A DNA stretch of 9,648 nt, taken from assembly GCA_028873275.1 (NCBI GenBank), contig JAGWLJ010000035.1:1-9648 (forward strand). Direction: 5' to 3'. The notes below the pieces were generated by a model, which saw only the letters and a list, made by a program, of their open reading frames with translations, ran no database searches and was not told the DNA's origin. The translations under genes and the position numbers were made by a program. The stretch's first letter is position 1; the number at the start of each line of letters is the position of its first letter. Below are positions 1 through 6,379 of the stretch, one piece after another. The DNA is from Pseudomonadota bacterium. Lineage in GTDB: Bacteria > Pseudomonadota > Alphaproteobacteria > Rickettsiales > SXRF01.

Positions 1-1
1 A

Positions 2-1084
2 CGCGCCGCCCACGCGCCCTCGGCGCCGCTCGTCGCCATCACCGGCACCAATGGCAAATCGACGACGACGACGCTGATCGGCCATATCCTGAAAAGCGCC
101 GGGCTCAAGGTGGAAGTGGGCGGCAATCTCGGCACCCCTGCCCTGTCGCTGGCACCGCTGGATAAGAACGGTATCTATGTGCTGGAGCTTTCCTCCTATC
201 AGCTCGACCTGGTGAAAACCACGCGCTTCAACGTCGCCGTGTTGCTCAATGTCACGCCCGATCATTTGGATCGCCATGGCGACATGCAGGGCTATATCGC
301 CGCCAAAATGCATATCTTCGAGCGGCAATCCCACGAGGATGTTGCTATCATTGCTGCAGATGATGAGTATACACGTGATATCGCTGAGAAGCTCAAAGCT
401 AAGGATGACAAAAGACGGGTTTGGAAAACCTCTGCCGCCACAAAGGCGGAGCACGGAATATCGGTCATCAATGGCATATTGTATGATAGTGAATTACATT
501 ATAATCAGACCTTCGATCTGCGCACCATCTCCACCCTCCCCGGCCGCCATAACTGGCAAAACGCTGCTTTAGCTTATGCCGCTGCCAAAGAGGTCGGCAT
601 AGCACCCGATCGCATCTATCAGGCTATGCAGACCTTCCCCGGCCTGCGGCACCGGCTGCAGCTGGTGGATACGATCAACGGCGCGCGCTTCATCAACGAC
701 AGCAAGGCCACCAATGCCGACGCCACCTCCAATGCGCTCGCTCCTTATGAGAATATTTACTGGATTCTAGGCGGCAAGCCGAAGGCGGGCGGTATCGCGA
801 CGCTGGAGATTTTTTTCCCCAGAATCGCGCATGCTTTCCTGATTGGCGAAGCCACGGAGGAATTCGCAAAGACGCTGGAAGGCAAAGTGCCTTATACGCG
901 CTGCGGCACGCTGGATGTGGCGGTAAAAAATTCGGCGGAAATGGCATTCAGGGCTAAAAGGAAAGATGCGGTCGTTCTGCTCTCTCCCGCCTGCGCGTCT
1001 TTCGATCAGTTTAAAAGTTTTGAACACCGCGGCGATGTGTTTTGTGCATTGGTCGCCGGCATTGGGAGCAGCCATGCGCCTTGA
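2..1084 (+). CDS. murD: UDP-N-acetylmuramoyl-L-alanine--D-glutamate ligase (MurD), 5' end missing
   Basis: MurD is the cytoplasmic ATP-dependent ligase that adds D-glutamate to UDP-MurNAc-L-Ala. The frame is open from base 2, so the N-terminal UDP-binding domain lies outside the window. The visible part begins just before the ATP-binding loop GTNGKSTTT (bases 47-73). It continues with ELSSYQLD, the LLNVTPDHLDRHG motif of the central Mur ligase domain, GRHNWQNAALAYAAA, and the C-terminal domain motifs GLRHRLQLV, FINDSKATNADATSNAL and WILGGKPKAGG. It ends near LLSPACASFDQFKSFEHRG, as MurD proteins do. An internal GTG at 110 is not a start, because the P-loop lies upstream of it in the same frame. 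The stop overlaps the ftsW start by 11 nt. Bases 341-530 are clearly poorer in G+C than the flanks (26 of 60 at 361-420, against 44 of 60 at 1-60), but the protein stays collinear with the family. Identification is firm. Confidence 0.96.
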   Translation, partial: RAAHAPSAPLVAITGTNGKSTTTTLIGHILKSAGLKVEVGGNLGTPALSLAPLDKNGIYVLELSSYQLDLVKTTRFNVAVLLNVTPDHLDRHGDMQGYIAAKMHIFERQSHEDVAIIAADDEYTRDIAEKLKAKDDKRRVWKTSAATKAEHGISVINGILYDSELHYNQTFDLRTISTLPGRHNWQNAALAYAAAKEVGIAPDRIYQAMQTFPGLRHRLQLVDTINGARFINDSKATNADATSNALAPYENIYWILGGKPKAGGIATLEIFFPRIAHAFLIGEATEEFAKTLEGKVPYTRCGTLDVAVKNSAEMAFRAKRKDAVVLLSPACASFDQFKSFEHRGDVFCALVAGIGSSHAP

Positions 1085-2189
1085 CCGCACCGACACCTCT
1101 TTTTTCGGCCGCTGGTGGTGGACGGTCGACCGGCTCAATCTTTTCGCGCTGCTGCTGCTGATCGCGCTAGGGTCGATCCTGGTGGCGGCGGGAAGCCCGC
1201 CGGTGGCCAAGCGGCTCGACCTTCCCGCCTTTTATTTCGTGCACCGGCACGAGGCGTTCCTGGCCATCGGGCTGGTTGTCATGCTGGCGGTGTCGCTGCT
1301 GCCGCCGGTGGCGATACGCCGGCTGTCGGTGATCGGCTTCTCTGCCAGCATTGCATTGATGGCGCTGGTGCCGTTTATAGGCGTGCAAACGAAAGGCGCG
1401 CACCGCTGGATCGACCTGCTGGGCATTTCCATCCAACCCTCGGAATTCATGAAGCCGTGCTTCGCCGTCGTCATGGCGTGGGTGTGCGCCGAGAACCAGC
1501 GGCGCATCGATTTTCCCGGCTACCGACTGGCCGTCGGCCTCTACCTGCTCGCGGTGGCGCTGCTGGTGATCCAGCCGGATATCGGCATGACGCTGACGGT
1601 GACCGCCATGTGGGCGATCCAGCTGTTCCTGGCCGGGCTGCCCTTCGTGTGGGTGTTCATCATGATCGGGCTGACCGGCGCCGGCGTGTTCGGCGCCTAC
1701 CATATTTTCCCGCATGTGGCCAAGCGCATCAATAATTTCCTCGATCCCGCCGCCGGCGACAATTACCAGATCGCCCGCTCGCTTGAAGCCTTCAAAAGCG
1801 GCGGCTGGCTGGGGCGCGGCCCCGGCGAGGGCGAGGTCAAGCAGTTCATTCCCGATTCGCATACCGATTTCATTTTCGCCGTGGCGGGAGAGGAATTCGG
1901 CGTGCTGGTCTGCCTGCTGATCGTGGGGCTGTTCGCCTTCATCGTCATGCGCGGGCTGTCGCGGGTCTATAAGGAAAACGACCTGTTCGCCGTGCTGGCG
2001 GTGGCGGGCGTGCTGGCGGAATTCGGCATCCAGTCGGTGATCAACATGGGCGTGGCCGTCGACCTGTTTCCGGCCAAAGGGATGACGCTCCCCTTCCTGA
2101 GCTATGGCGGCTCGTCGGTCATCGCCATGGCGCTGGGCATGGGCATGATGCTGGCGCTGACACGGAGGCGCTATGGATCTTCCCGCTGA
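1074..2189 (+). CDS. ftsW: Septal peptidoglycan glycosyltransferase FtsW (SEDS family)
   Basis: FtsW is a polytopic inner-membrane SEDS protein that polymerises lipid II at the division septum together with FtsI. The 371-residue product starts with a short cytoplasmic tail containing GRWWWTVDR, a form common in alphaproteobacteria, followed by about ten hydrophobic segments. Family motifs are clear: KGAHRWIDL then ISIQPSEFMKP, NYQIARSLEAFKSGGWLGRG, PDSHTDFIFAVAGEEFGV and the C-terminal LPFLSYGGSS. D265 in HTDFIF matches the catalytic aspartate known from the family. The ATG at 1074 is chosen because GGGAG at 1064-1068 sits 5 nt upstream and the protein then begins at the conserved N-terminus. 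The frame is open back to an ATG at 966, but that would run through the end of murD. The 3' end overlaps the next gene by 17 nt. Confidence 0.97.
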   Translation: MRLDRTDTSFFGRWWWTVDRLNLFALLLLIALGSILVAAGSPPVAKRLDLPAFYFVHRHEAFLAIGLVVMLAVSLLPPVAIRRLSVIGFSASIALMALVPFIGVQTKGAHRWIDLLGISIQPSEFMKPCFAVVMAWVCAENQRRIDFPGYRLAVGLYLLAVALLVIQPDIGMTLTVTAMWAIQLFLAGLPFVWVFIMIGLTGAGVFGAYHIFPHVAKRINNFLDPAAGDNYQIARSLEAFKSGGWLGRGPGEGEVKQFIPDSHTDFIFAVAGEEFGVLVCLLIVGLFAFIVMRGLSRVYKENDLFAVLAVAGVLAEFGIQSVINMGVAVDLFPAKGMTLPFLSYGGSSVIAMALGMGMMLALTRRRYGSSR

Positions 2190-2436
2190 TGTGGCAGGCC
2201 ATATCGGGGTCCTCGCCTTTCTTGCCGCCTACTTCCTGCTCCAGAAAGGCAGAATATCGCCTACCGGCATGCCCTATCTGGGGCTAAACCTGACAGGGGC
2301 GCTGCTGGTCATGCTTTCCCTGCTCGTACACTGGAATTTCCCAGCGTTTCTGCTTGAAGCAATATGGGCAATGATTAGTATATACGGGATTTGCATCCAT
2401 ATTCTCATGCCCCGATGGAAAAGACCCAACCGGTAA
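2173..2436 (+). CDS. Small membrane protein, CBU_0592-like family
   Basis: The product is an 87-residue protein with three hydrophobic segments (about residues 9-23, 35-53 and 58-79) and a basic tail (RWKRPNR). The pattern IGVLAFLAAYFLLQKGRI, then LGLNLTGALLVMLSLL, then WNFPAFLLEAIWAMISIYG matches what I recall of the CBU_0592 family of small membrane proteins, whose function is unknown to me. The start is supported by GGAGG at 2164-2168, 4 nt before the ATG. The gene overlaps the end of ftsW by 17 nt and the start of murG by 22 nt, so its translation is probably coupled to both. Its 3' half is poorer in G+C than its neighbours (25 of 60 at 2341-2400). It is not a standard dcw gene. A role in lipid-linked precursor handling would be speculation from position alone. 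Confidence 0.8.
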   Translation: MDLPADVAGHIGVLAFLAAYFLLQKGRISPTGMPYLGLNLTGALLVMLSLLVHWNFPAFLLEAIWAMISIYGICIHILMPRWKRPNR

Positions 2437-3563
2437 TACTTGCAGCAGGCGGCACGGGCGGACATATCTTTCCGGCCGAGGCGCTGGCGGAGGCGTTGCT
2501 GGCCGCGGGCGAGCGCGTGATCCTGGTGACCGACAACCGCTTCAGCCGCATCCAGAGCGGCGCCTTGTCAAAAGTCGAGATACGCACCATTCGGGCCGGC
2601 ACCGTCGCCGGCGGGCTGCATAAGAAGATTCTCGGCATGGCCAGCCTGGTGCTGGGCATTTTCCAGGCCAGAAGCCTGCTGAAGCAGCTCAGGCCCAAGG
2701 CGGTGGCCGGCTTCGGCGGCTATCCCTCCTTTCCCACCGTATTCGCCGCTTCCGGGCTTGGCATCCCCACCGTCATCCATGAGCAGAATTCCGTGCTCGG
2801 CCGCGCCAACCGGCTGCTCGCCCCGCGCGTCAACACCATCGCCACGTCGTTTGCTTCGACGCTGATGCTGGCGGAAGCCGACCGGCCTAAGGCGCGGCTG
2901 ACCGGCAACCCGGTGCGCACCAGCGTGCGAGCGCTGGCGCATATCCCCTACCCGTCGCTGCAGCCGGACGGCCAGATGCATATCCTCGTCACCGGCGGCA
3001 GCCAGGGCGCTTCCGTGTTCAGCGACGTTGTGCCGGCCGCCATCGCCGCCCTGCCCGCCGCGCTGCGCGCCCGCGTGCGCATCGACCAGCAATGCCGCGA
3101 AGCCGACCTGGAGGCGACGCGGGCCGCCTATCAGCAACTCGGCGTCAGCGCCGACCTGGCCACCTTCTTCACCGATATCCCGGCGCGGCTGGCCGGCAGC
3201 CACCTGGTCATCGCCCGTTCCGGCGCCTCCACCATCGCCGAGCTGGCCGCGGCCGGCCGCCCGGCCGTGCTGGTACCGCTGCCGTCCTCGATGGACAATC
3301 ATCAATACTTCAACGCCAACGTCTTCGAGGAAGCCGGCGGCGGCTGGGTGATGACGCAGGAGGGCTTCACCGCCGCCTCGCTGTCGGCGCGGCTGGAAGC
3401 CTTTCTCACCGCTCCCGAAACGCTGACGCGGGCGGCCGCAAATGCCAGAAAGCTCGGCGCGCCCGATGCGGCGGAAAAGCTGGCGGAGCTGGTGCTGGGC
3501 GCGGCGCAGAATCGCGCTTCCTCGCATCACTTATCACGTTCAGCGAAAGCCATGGCCGCATGA
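2415..3563 (+). CDS. murG: UDP-GlcNAc:lipid I N-acetylglucosaminyltransferase MurG
   Basis: MurG adds GlcNAc from UDP-GlcNAc to lipid I on the cytoplasmic face of the inner membrane, giving lipid II. The 382-residue protein carries the N-terminal glycine loop GGTGGH (residues 12-17), then GFGGYPSFPT, HEQNSVLGRANRLLA and TGNPVRTSV. The second Rossmann half has ILVTGGSQGAS, FFTDIPARLAGSHLVIARSG and STIAELAAAGRPAVLVPLP, with E276 at the position of the UDP-GlcNAc-binding glutamate, followed by DNHQYFNA. The ATG at 2415 begins right before the conserved core and lies inside the preceding gene. No good ribosome binding site precedes it, which fits coupled translation. An in-frame TTG at 2391 would add eight residues and is less likely. 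A C-terminal tail of about 16 residues beyond the usual end looks unstructured. The last four bases (ATGA) are shared with murC. Confidence 0.97.
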   Translation: MEKTQPVILAAGGTGGHIFPAEALAEALLAAGERVILVTDNRFSRIQSGALSKVEIRTIRAGTVAGGLHKKILGMASLVLGIFQARSLLKQLRPKAVAGFGGYPSFPTVFAASGLGIPTVIHEQNSVLGRANRLLAPRVNTIATSFASTLMLAEADRPKARLTGNPVRTSVRALAHIPYPSLQPDGQMHILVTGGSQGASVFSDVVPAAIAALPAALRARVRIDQQCREADLEATRAAYQQLGVSADLATFFTDIPARLAGSHLVIARSGASTIAELAAAGRPAVLVPLPSSMDNHQYFNANVFEEAGGGWVMTQEGFTAASLSARLEAFLTAPETLTRAAANARKLGAPDAAEKLAELVLGAAQNRASSHHLSRSAKAMAA

Positions 3564-5014
3564 ACCGCAAACCCCATAAATTGTCGCTCGATGTCGGCAC
3601 GCTGCATTTCATCGGCATCGGCGGCATCGGCATGAGCGGCATCGCCGAGGTGCTGCATAACCTCGGCTACAAGGTGCAGGGCTCGGATGCCTCCGACAGC
3701 TACAACACCGTGCGGCTGCGCGAGCTGGGCATTCCGGTGTTCATCGGCCATGAGGCGAGGCATGTCGGGAATGCCTCGGTGGTGGTGGTGTCTTCGGCCA
3801 TCCGGCCGGATAACCCTGAATTGCTGGCCGCTCGCGCCGCTCGCCTGCCGGTGGTGCGCCGCGCCGAAATGCTGGCCGAGCTGATGCGCTTCAAGACCGC
3901 TATCGCCGTCGCCGGCACACACGGAAAGACAACGACAACGGCGCTCACCGCCGCCATGCTGGAAGCGGCCCATCTCCAGCCCACCGTCATCAACGGCGGC
4001 ATCATCAACAATCGCGGCACCAACGCCTATTTGGGCGAAGGCGAGTGGATGGTGGTCGAGGCCGACGAATCGGACGGCAGTTTCCTGCGCCTGCCCGCCA
4101 CCATCGCCATCGTCACCAATATCGACCCGGAGCATCTCGATCATTACGGCAGTTTCGAACAGGTGAAAGCGGCCTTCCAGACCTTCCTCACCAACCTGCC
4201 CTTCTACGGTTTTGCCGTGCTGTGCACCGACCACCCGGAAGTGCAGGCGCTGGCCAGCCGCATCCATGACCGTCGCATCATCACCTACGGCACCAACCCG
4301 CAGGCCGATATCCGCATCCTCAATATTCGCTCCTCCGCCGAGGGTGAGCGTTTCGACGTCGAGATCAAAGACCGCGACGAAAGCCGCACCCTAAAGGACA
4401 TCCTGTTGCCGATGCACGGCCATCATAATGTGCGCAACGCCTCGGCGGTCATCGCCATTGCGCAGGAGCTGGGCATAGAGGACGACGTCATCGCGCAGGC
4501 GCTGGCCGGATTCAGCGGAGTCAAACGACGCTTCACCAAAACCGGCGCAGGGCTGGGCATCACCGTCATCGACGATTACGGCCACCACCCGGTCGAAATC
4601 GCCGCTACGCTCAAGGCGGCGCGCGGCGCGCAGGGAGACAGGGGCAAAGTCATCGCCATTGTGCAACCGCACCGCTACACCCGCGTGCGTGATTTATTCA
4701 GCGAATTCTGCACCTGCTTCAACGACGCCGATAGCGTGATCGTCGCCGACATCTACAGCGCCGGCGAGGAGCCGATCGCGGGCATCAGCGCCGAGCGGCT
4801 GGCGGAGGGTCTGCGCGCCGCCGGCCACCGCCACGTGCTGAAGCTCGAATCGCCGGAGCGGTTGGCAGAAACCGTGGCCTCGGCAGGAAGCGTGGGGGAT
4901 ATGGCGGTGTGCCTGGGCGCCGGATCGATCAGCAAGTGGGCCTATGCGCTGCCAAAGGAATTGGAGGCATTAGGCAACAGGCAAAAGGCATTAGGGAAGA
5001 AAAATGCAGGCTAG
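3560..5014 (+). CDS. murC: UDP-N-acetylmuramate--L-alanine ligase MurC
   Basis: MurC joins L-alanine to UDP-MurNAc with ATP, the first amino-acid addition of the stem peptide. The 484-residue product is full length. It has HFIGIGGIGMSGIAEVLHNL near the N-terminus (UDP-binding fold), the P-loop GTHGKTTTT starting at residue 119, VVEADESDGSF, TNIDPEHLDHYGSF, GHHNVRNASAVIAIA, GVKRRF and DDYGHHPVEIAATLKA. The C-terminal domain has QPHRYTRVRDLF, DIYSAGEEPI and CLGAGSISKWA. The start is the ATGA shared with the murG stop; the frame is open far upstream, but those codons lie inside murG. The final residues, roughly ALGNRQKALGKKNAG, are encoded by 7-nt-period repeats (4966-5000) and look like a repeat-derived extension beyond the conserved end. 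The 3' end overlaps murB by 11 nt. Confidence 0.97.
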   Translation: MNRKPHKLSLDVGTLHFIGIGGIGMSGIAEVLHNLGYKVQGSDASDSYNTVRLRELGIPVFIGHEARHVGNASVVVVSSAIRPDNPELLAARAARLPVVRRAEMLAELMRFKTAIAVAGTHGKTTTTALTAAMLEAAHLQPTVINGGIINNRGTNAYLGEGEWMVVEADESDGSFLRLPATIAIVTNIDPEHLDHYGSFEQVKAAFQTFLTNLPFYGFAVLCTDHPEVQALASRIHDRRIITYGTNPQADIRILNIRSSAEGERFDVEIKDRDESRTLKDILLPMHGHHNVRNASAVIAIAQELGIEDDVIAQALAGFSGVKRRFTKTGAGLGITVIDDYGHHPVEIAATLKAARGAQGDRGKVIAIVQPHRYTRVRDLFSEFCTCFNDADSVIVADIYSAGEEPIAGISAERLAEGLRAAGHRHVLKLESPERLAETVASAGSVGDMAVCLGAGSISKWAYALPKELEALGNRQKALGKKNAG

Positions 5015-5068
5015 CATGGCGCTTTCTCCTCCCCCTAATGCCCAATGCCTAATCCCCAATGCCTTGCT
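4957..5068 (+). repeat. Inverted pair of heptanucleotide-repeat arrays across the murC/murB junction
   Basis: The left arm reads GGCATTA (4966-4972), GGCAACA (4973), GGCAAAA (4980), GGCATTA (4987) and GGGAAGA (4994), each exactly 7 nt apart. The right arm reads CCTAATG (5034-5040), CCCAATG (5041), CCTAATC (5048), CCCAATG (5055), also in steps of 7 and of reverse-complement type. GGCATTAGGG at 4987-4996 pairs perfectly over 10 bp with 5033-5042, leaving a 36-nt loop that contains the murB start codons and the murC stop. The outer units pair only in part (for example 4966-4971 with 5058-5063). Both arms are translated, into the MurC C-terminus and the MurB N-terminus. It resembles degenerate heptamer repeat or palindromic elements. 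That it is mobile or dispersed in the genome is inference. Confidence 0.75.
4994..5000 (+). promoter_or_regulatory. murB ribosome binding site embedded in repeat stem
   Basis: GGGAAGA lies 3 nt before the ATG at 5004 and is the best Shine-Dalgarno-like sequence for murB. Its GGG (4994-4996) is also the apical part of the 10-bp inverted repeat 4987-4996/5033-5042, so the folded hairpin could partly hide it. A second in-frame ATG at 5016 has a weaker AGG (5008-5010) upstream and is an alternative start. An in-frame TTG at 5064 would exclude the repeat from the protein but has no visible binding site. Confidence 0.5.
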
Positions 5069-5933
5069 CAGCCGCCTGCGCCAAAACGCCGATCTTTCCA
5101 AAACCAACTGGTTTCGCGTCGGCGGCAGGGCGGAGTGGCTGTTCAGGCCTGAGGATGCGAAAGATCTATCGGCATTTCTATCGCTGCTGCCGGCGGAGAT
5201 TCCGGTCACCGTCTTGGGCGTCGGCTCCAATGTCATTATCCGTGATGGCGGCATCGATGGCGTGGTGATCAAGCTGGGGCGAGGATTTGCCCAATTGTCA
5301 GTGGCCAGCGGCCAGTTGTCCGCAGGGGCGGCAACACTGGATATCCACGTCGCCCAGTTCGCCTGCGAGCTGGGGCTCTCGGGGCTCGAATTCCTCAGCG
5401 GCATTCCGGGGACCATCGGCGGCGCCGTGCGCATGAACGCCGGCGCCTATGGCAGCGATACGTCGCAGGTGCTGGTCGAGGCGGAAATCGTCGAGCGCAA
5501 CGGAAAATTTCGCACGCTCAGCCATGCCGAGCTGGGATTTTCCTATCGCCACAGCGCACTGCCCAAAGGGGCCATCGTCACCCGCGCCACGTTCAAAGTG
5601 CAGCCCGGCGATAAGCAAGCCATCGCCGCCGGAATGGCAGAAATTCAAAAAAGCCGCGAGGAAACGCAGCCGATCCGCGCCCGCACCGGCGGCAGCACGT
5701 TCAGGAATCCGCCGGGAGAGAAGGCATGGGAGCTGCTCGACCGCGCCGGTTGCCGCGGGCTTATCATCGGCGGCGCGCAGGTATCCGAGAAGCATTGCAA
5801 TTTTCTGATCAATACGGGGAATGCCTCGGCGGCGGATTTAGAGAATCTGGGCGAGGAAGTGCGGCGGCGCGTGCTTGAAAAAACCGGCATCCGGCTGGAA
5901 TGGGAGATTGAGAGGATAGGAAAGAGCGAATGA
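5004..5933 (+). CDS. murB: UDP-N-acetylenolpyruvoylglucosamine reductase MurB
   Basis: MurB is the FAD- and NADPH-dependent cytoplasmic enzyme that reduces enolpyruvyl-UDP-GlcNAc to UDP-MurNAc. The 309-residue protein has TNWFRVGGRAEWLF, the FAD-binding VLGVGSN (70-76), and GLSGLEFLSGIPGTIGGAV with MNAGAYG (124-150). The motif FSYRHS carries R182, the likely catalytic-site arginine. GGSTFRNP has the proton-donor serine S231, and the C-terminal EWEIERIG has the probable catalytic glutamate E301. Length and the GSTFRNP form fit the shorter type II MurB. The first 20 or so residues precede the conserved core and are mostly encoded by the repeat at 5034-5063 (PNAQCLIPNA). A second repeat-like patch encodes about residues 97-107. 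The start at 5004 is preferred for its ribosome binding site, with 5016 as alternative. The stop is shared (ATGA) with the next gene. Confidence 0.97.
   Translation: MQASMALSPPPNAQCLIPNALLSRLRQNADLSKTNWFRVGGRAEWLFRPEDAKDLSAFLSLLPAEIPVTVLGVGSNVIIRDGGIDGVVIKLGRGFAQLSVASGQLSAGAATLDIHVAQFACELGLSGLEFLSGIPGTIGGAVRMNAGAYGSDTSQVLVEAEIVERNGKFRTLSHAELGFSYRHSALPKGAIVTRATFKVQPGDKQAIAAGMAEIQKSREETQPIRARTGGSTFRNPPGEKAWELLDRAGCRGLIIGGAQVSEKHCNFLINTGNASAADLENLGEEVRRRVLEKTGIRLEWEIERIGKSE
5290..5324 (+). repeat. Possible heptanucleotide-repeat patch inside murB
   Basis: Units GTCAGTG (5297), GCCAGCG (5304), GCCAGTT (5311) and GTCCGCA (5318) follow each other in 7-nt steps. A short palindrome, TGGCC (5302-5306) with GGCCA (5310-5314), lies within. 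The encoded stretch AQLSVASGQLSA falls in a loop between the FAD-binding GVGSN region and the AGAATLD strand, where family members vary. The repeat is degenerate and could be chance, but similar QLSVxSGQLS peptides are typical translations of GTCAGTG-type heptamers. The reading frame is kept. Confidence 0.4.
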
Positions 5934-6379
5934 AAATGGCTCCCGAAGAAGTAAAGTATGGTACGCCGCCCTATAAGGCGCTTCTCAATCTCCGCTATGA
6001 AGTCTTACGCAAACCTATCGGCATGGAGTTGAGGGAGAAAGATACCGCGCTTGACTACACAGAACATCATGTTGGCATCTTTGATAGCAACCGCCAAGCC
6101 ATTGGCTGTGTATTGCTCCGGCCACTGAATGATCACGTGGTCCTTCTAAGACAAATGGCGGTACTGGATAGCTATCAAGGTAAAGGTATTGGAGCAAAAC
6201 TAGTTGCTCACGCTGAAACCCTCGCTTCTCAAAAGGGTTTTACACGCATAGAAACGCGAGCGCGTAAAACGGCATATGGATTTTACGCTAAACTGGGATA
6301 TACCGCCATTGACAATGTTTTTGCCGATGAACACACCCTGACCATGGGTAAGTCATTGACGCCGGGAGCCACTCCATGA
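5930..6379 (+). CDS. GNAT-family N-acetyltransferase, substrate unknown
   Basis: This 149-residue single-domain protein has the GNAT acetyl-CoA signature QGKGIG (residues 83-88, the Q/RxxGxG/A motif A). It is preceded by the strand LLRQMAVLDSY and followed by the helix KLVAHAETLASQKGF, then ETRARKTAYGFYAKLGYTAI, the usual motif B region. The N-terminus, LRYEVLRKPIGMEL, is typical of a GNAT subgroup with an LRxxVLR start. The substrate cannot be read from the sequence. The gene shares ATGA with the murB stop and with the ddl start, so it is neatly placed for coupled translation. Its base composition differs from the neighbours: 26 G+C of 60 at 6181-6240, against 39 of 60 in ddl at 6541-6600, with more A/T-ending codons. 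Later insertion into the operon is therefore likely. A link to cell-wall amino sugars or antibiotic resistance is unproven. Confidence 0.88.
   Translation: MKMAPEEVKYGTPPYKALLNLRYEVLRKPIGMELREKDTALDYTEHHVGIFDSNRQAIGCVLLRPLNDHVVLLRQMAVLDSYQGKGIGAKLVAHAETLASQKGFTRIETRARKTAYGFYAKLGYTAIDNVFADEHTLTMGKSLTPGATP

Noticed and set aside
435..449. 5-bp hairpin CCGCC/GGCGG inside murD
   Set aside because: It is short, lies inside a coding region, and is expected by chance at this base composition.
966..1073. N-terminal extension of FtsW from the ATG at 966
   Set aside because: It would overlap over 100 nt of murD. The ATG at 1074 has a good ribosome binding site and the family-typical N-terminus.
2568..3530. 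320-codon open frame on the minus strand opposite murG
   Set aside because: It is a shadow of murG, rich in G, R, Q and H, with no family motif.
3092..3559. Upstream extension of the murC frame
   Set aside because: It lies wholly inside murG and reads as arginine- and glycine-rich shadow. The MurC core begins right after the ATG at 3560.
3527..4267. 246-codon open frame on the minus strand opposite murC
   Set aside because: It is antisense to conserved MurC motifs and is histidine- and aspartate-rich without a domain.
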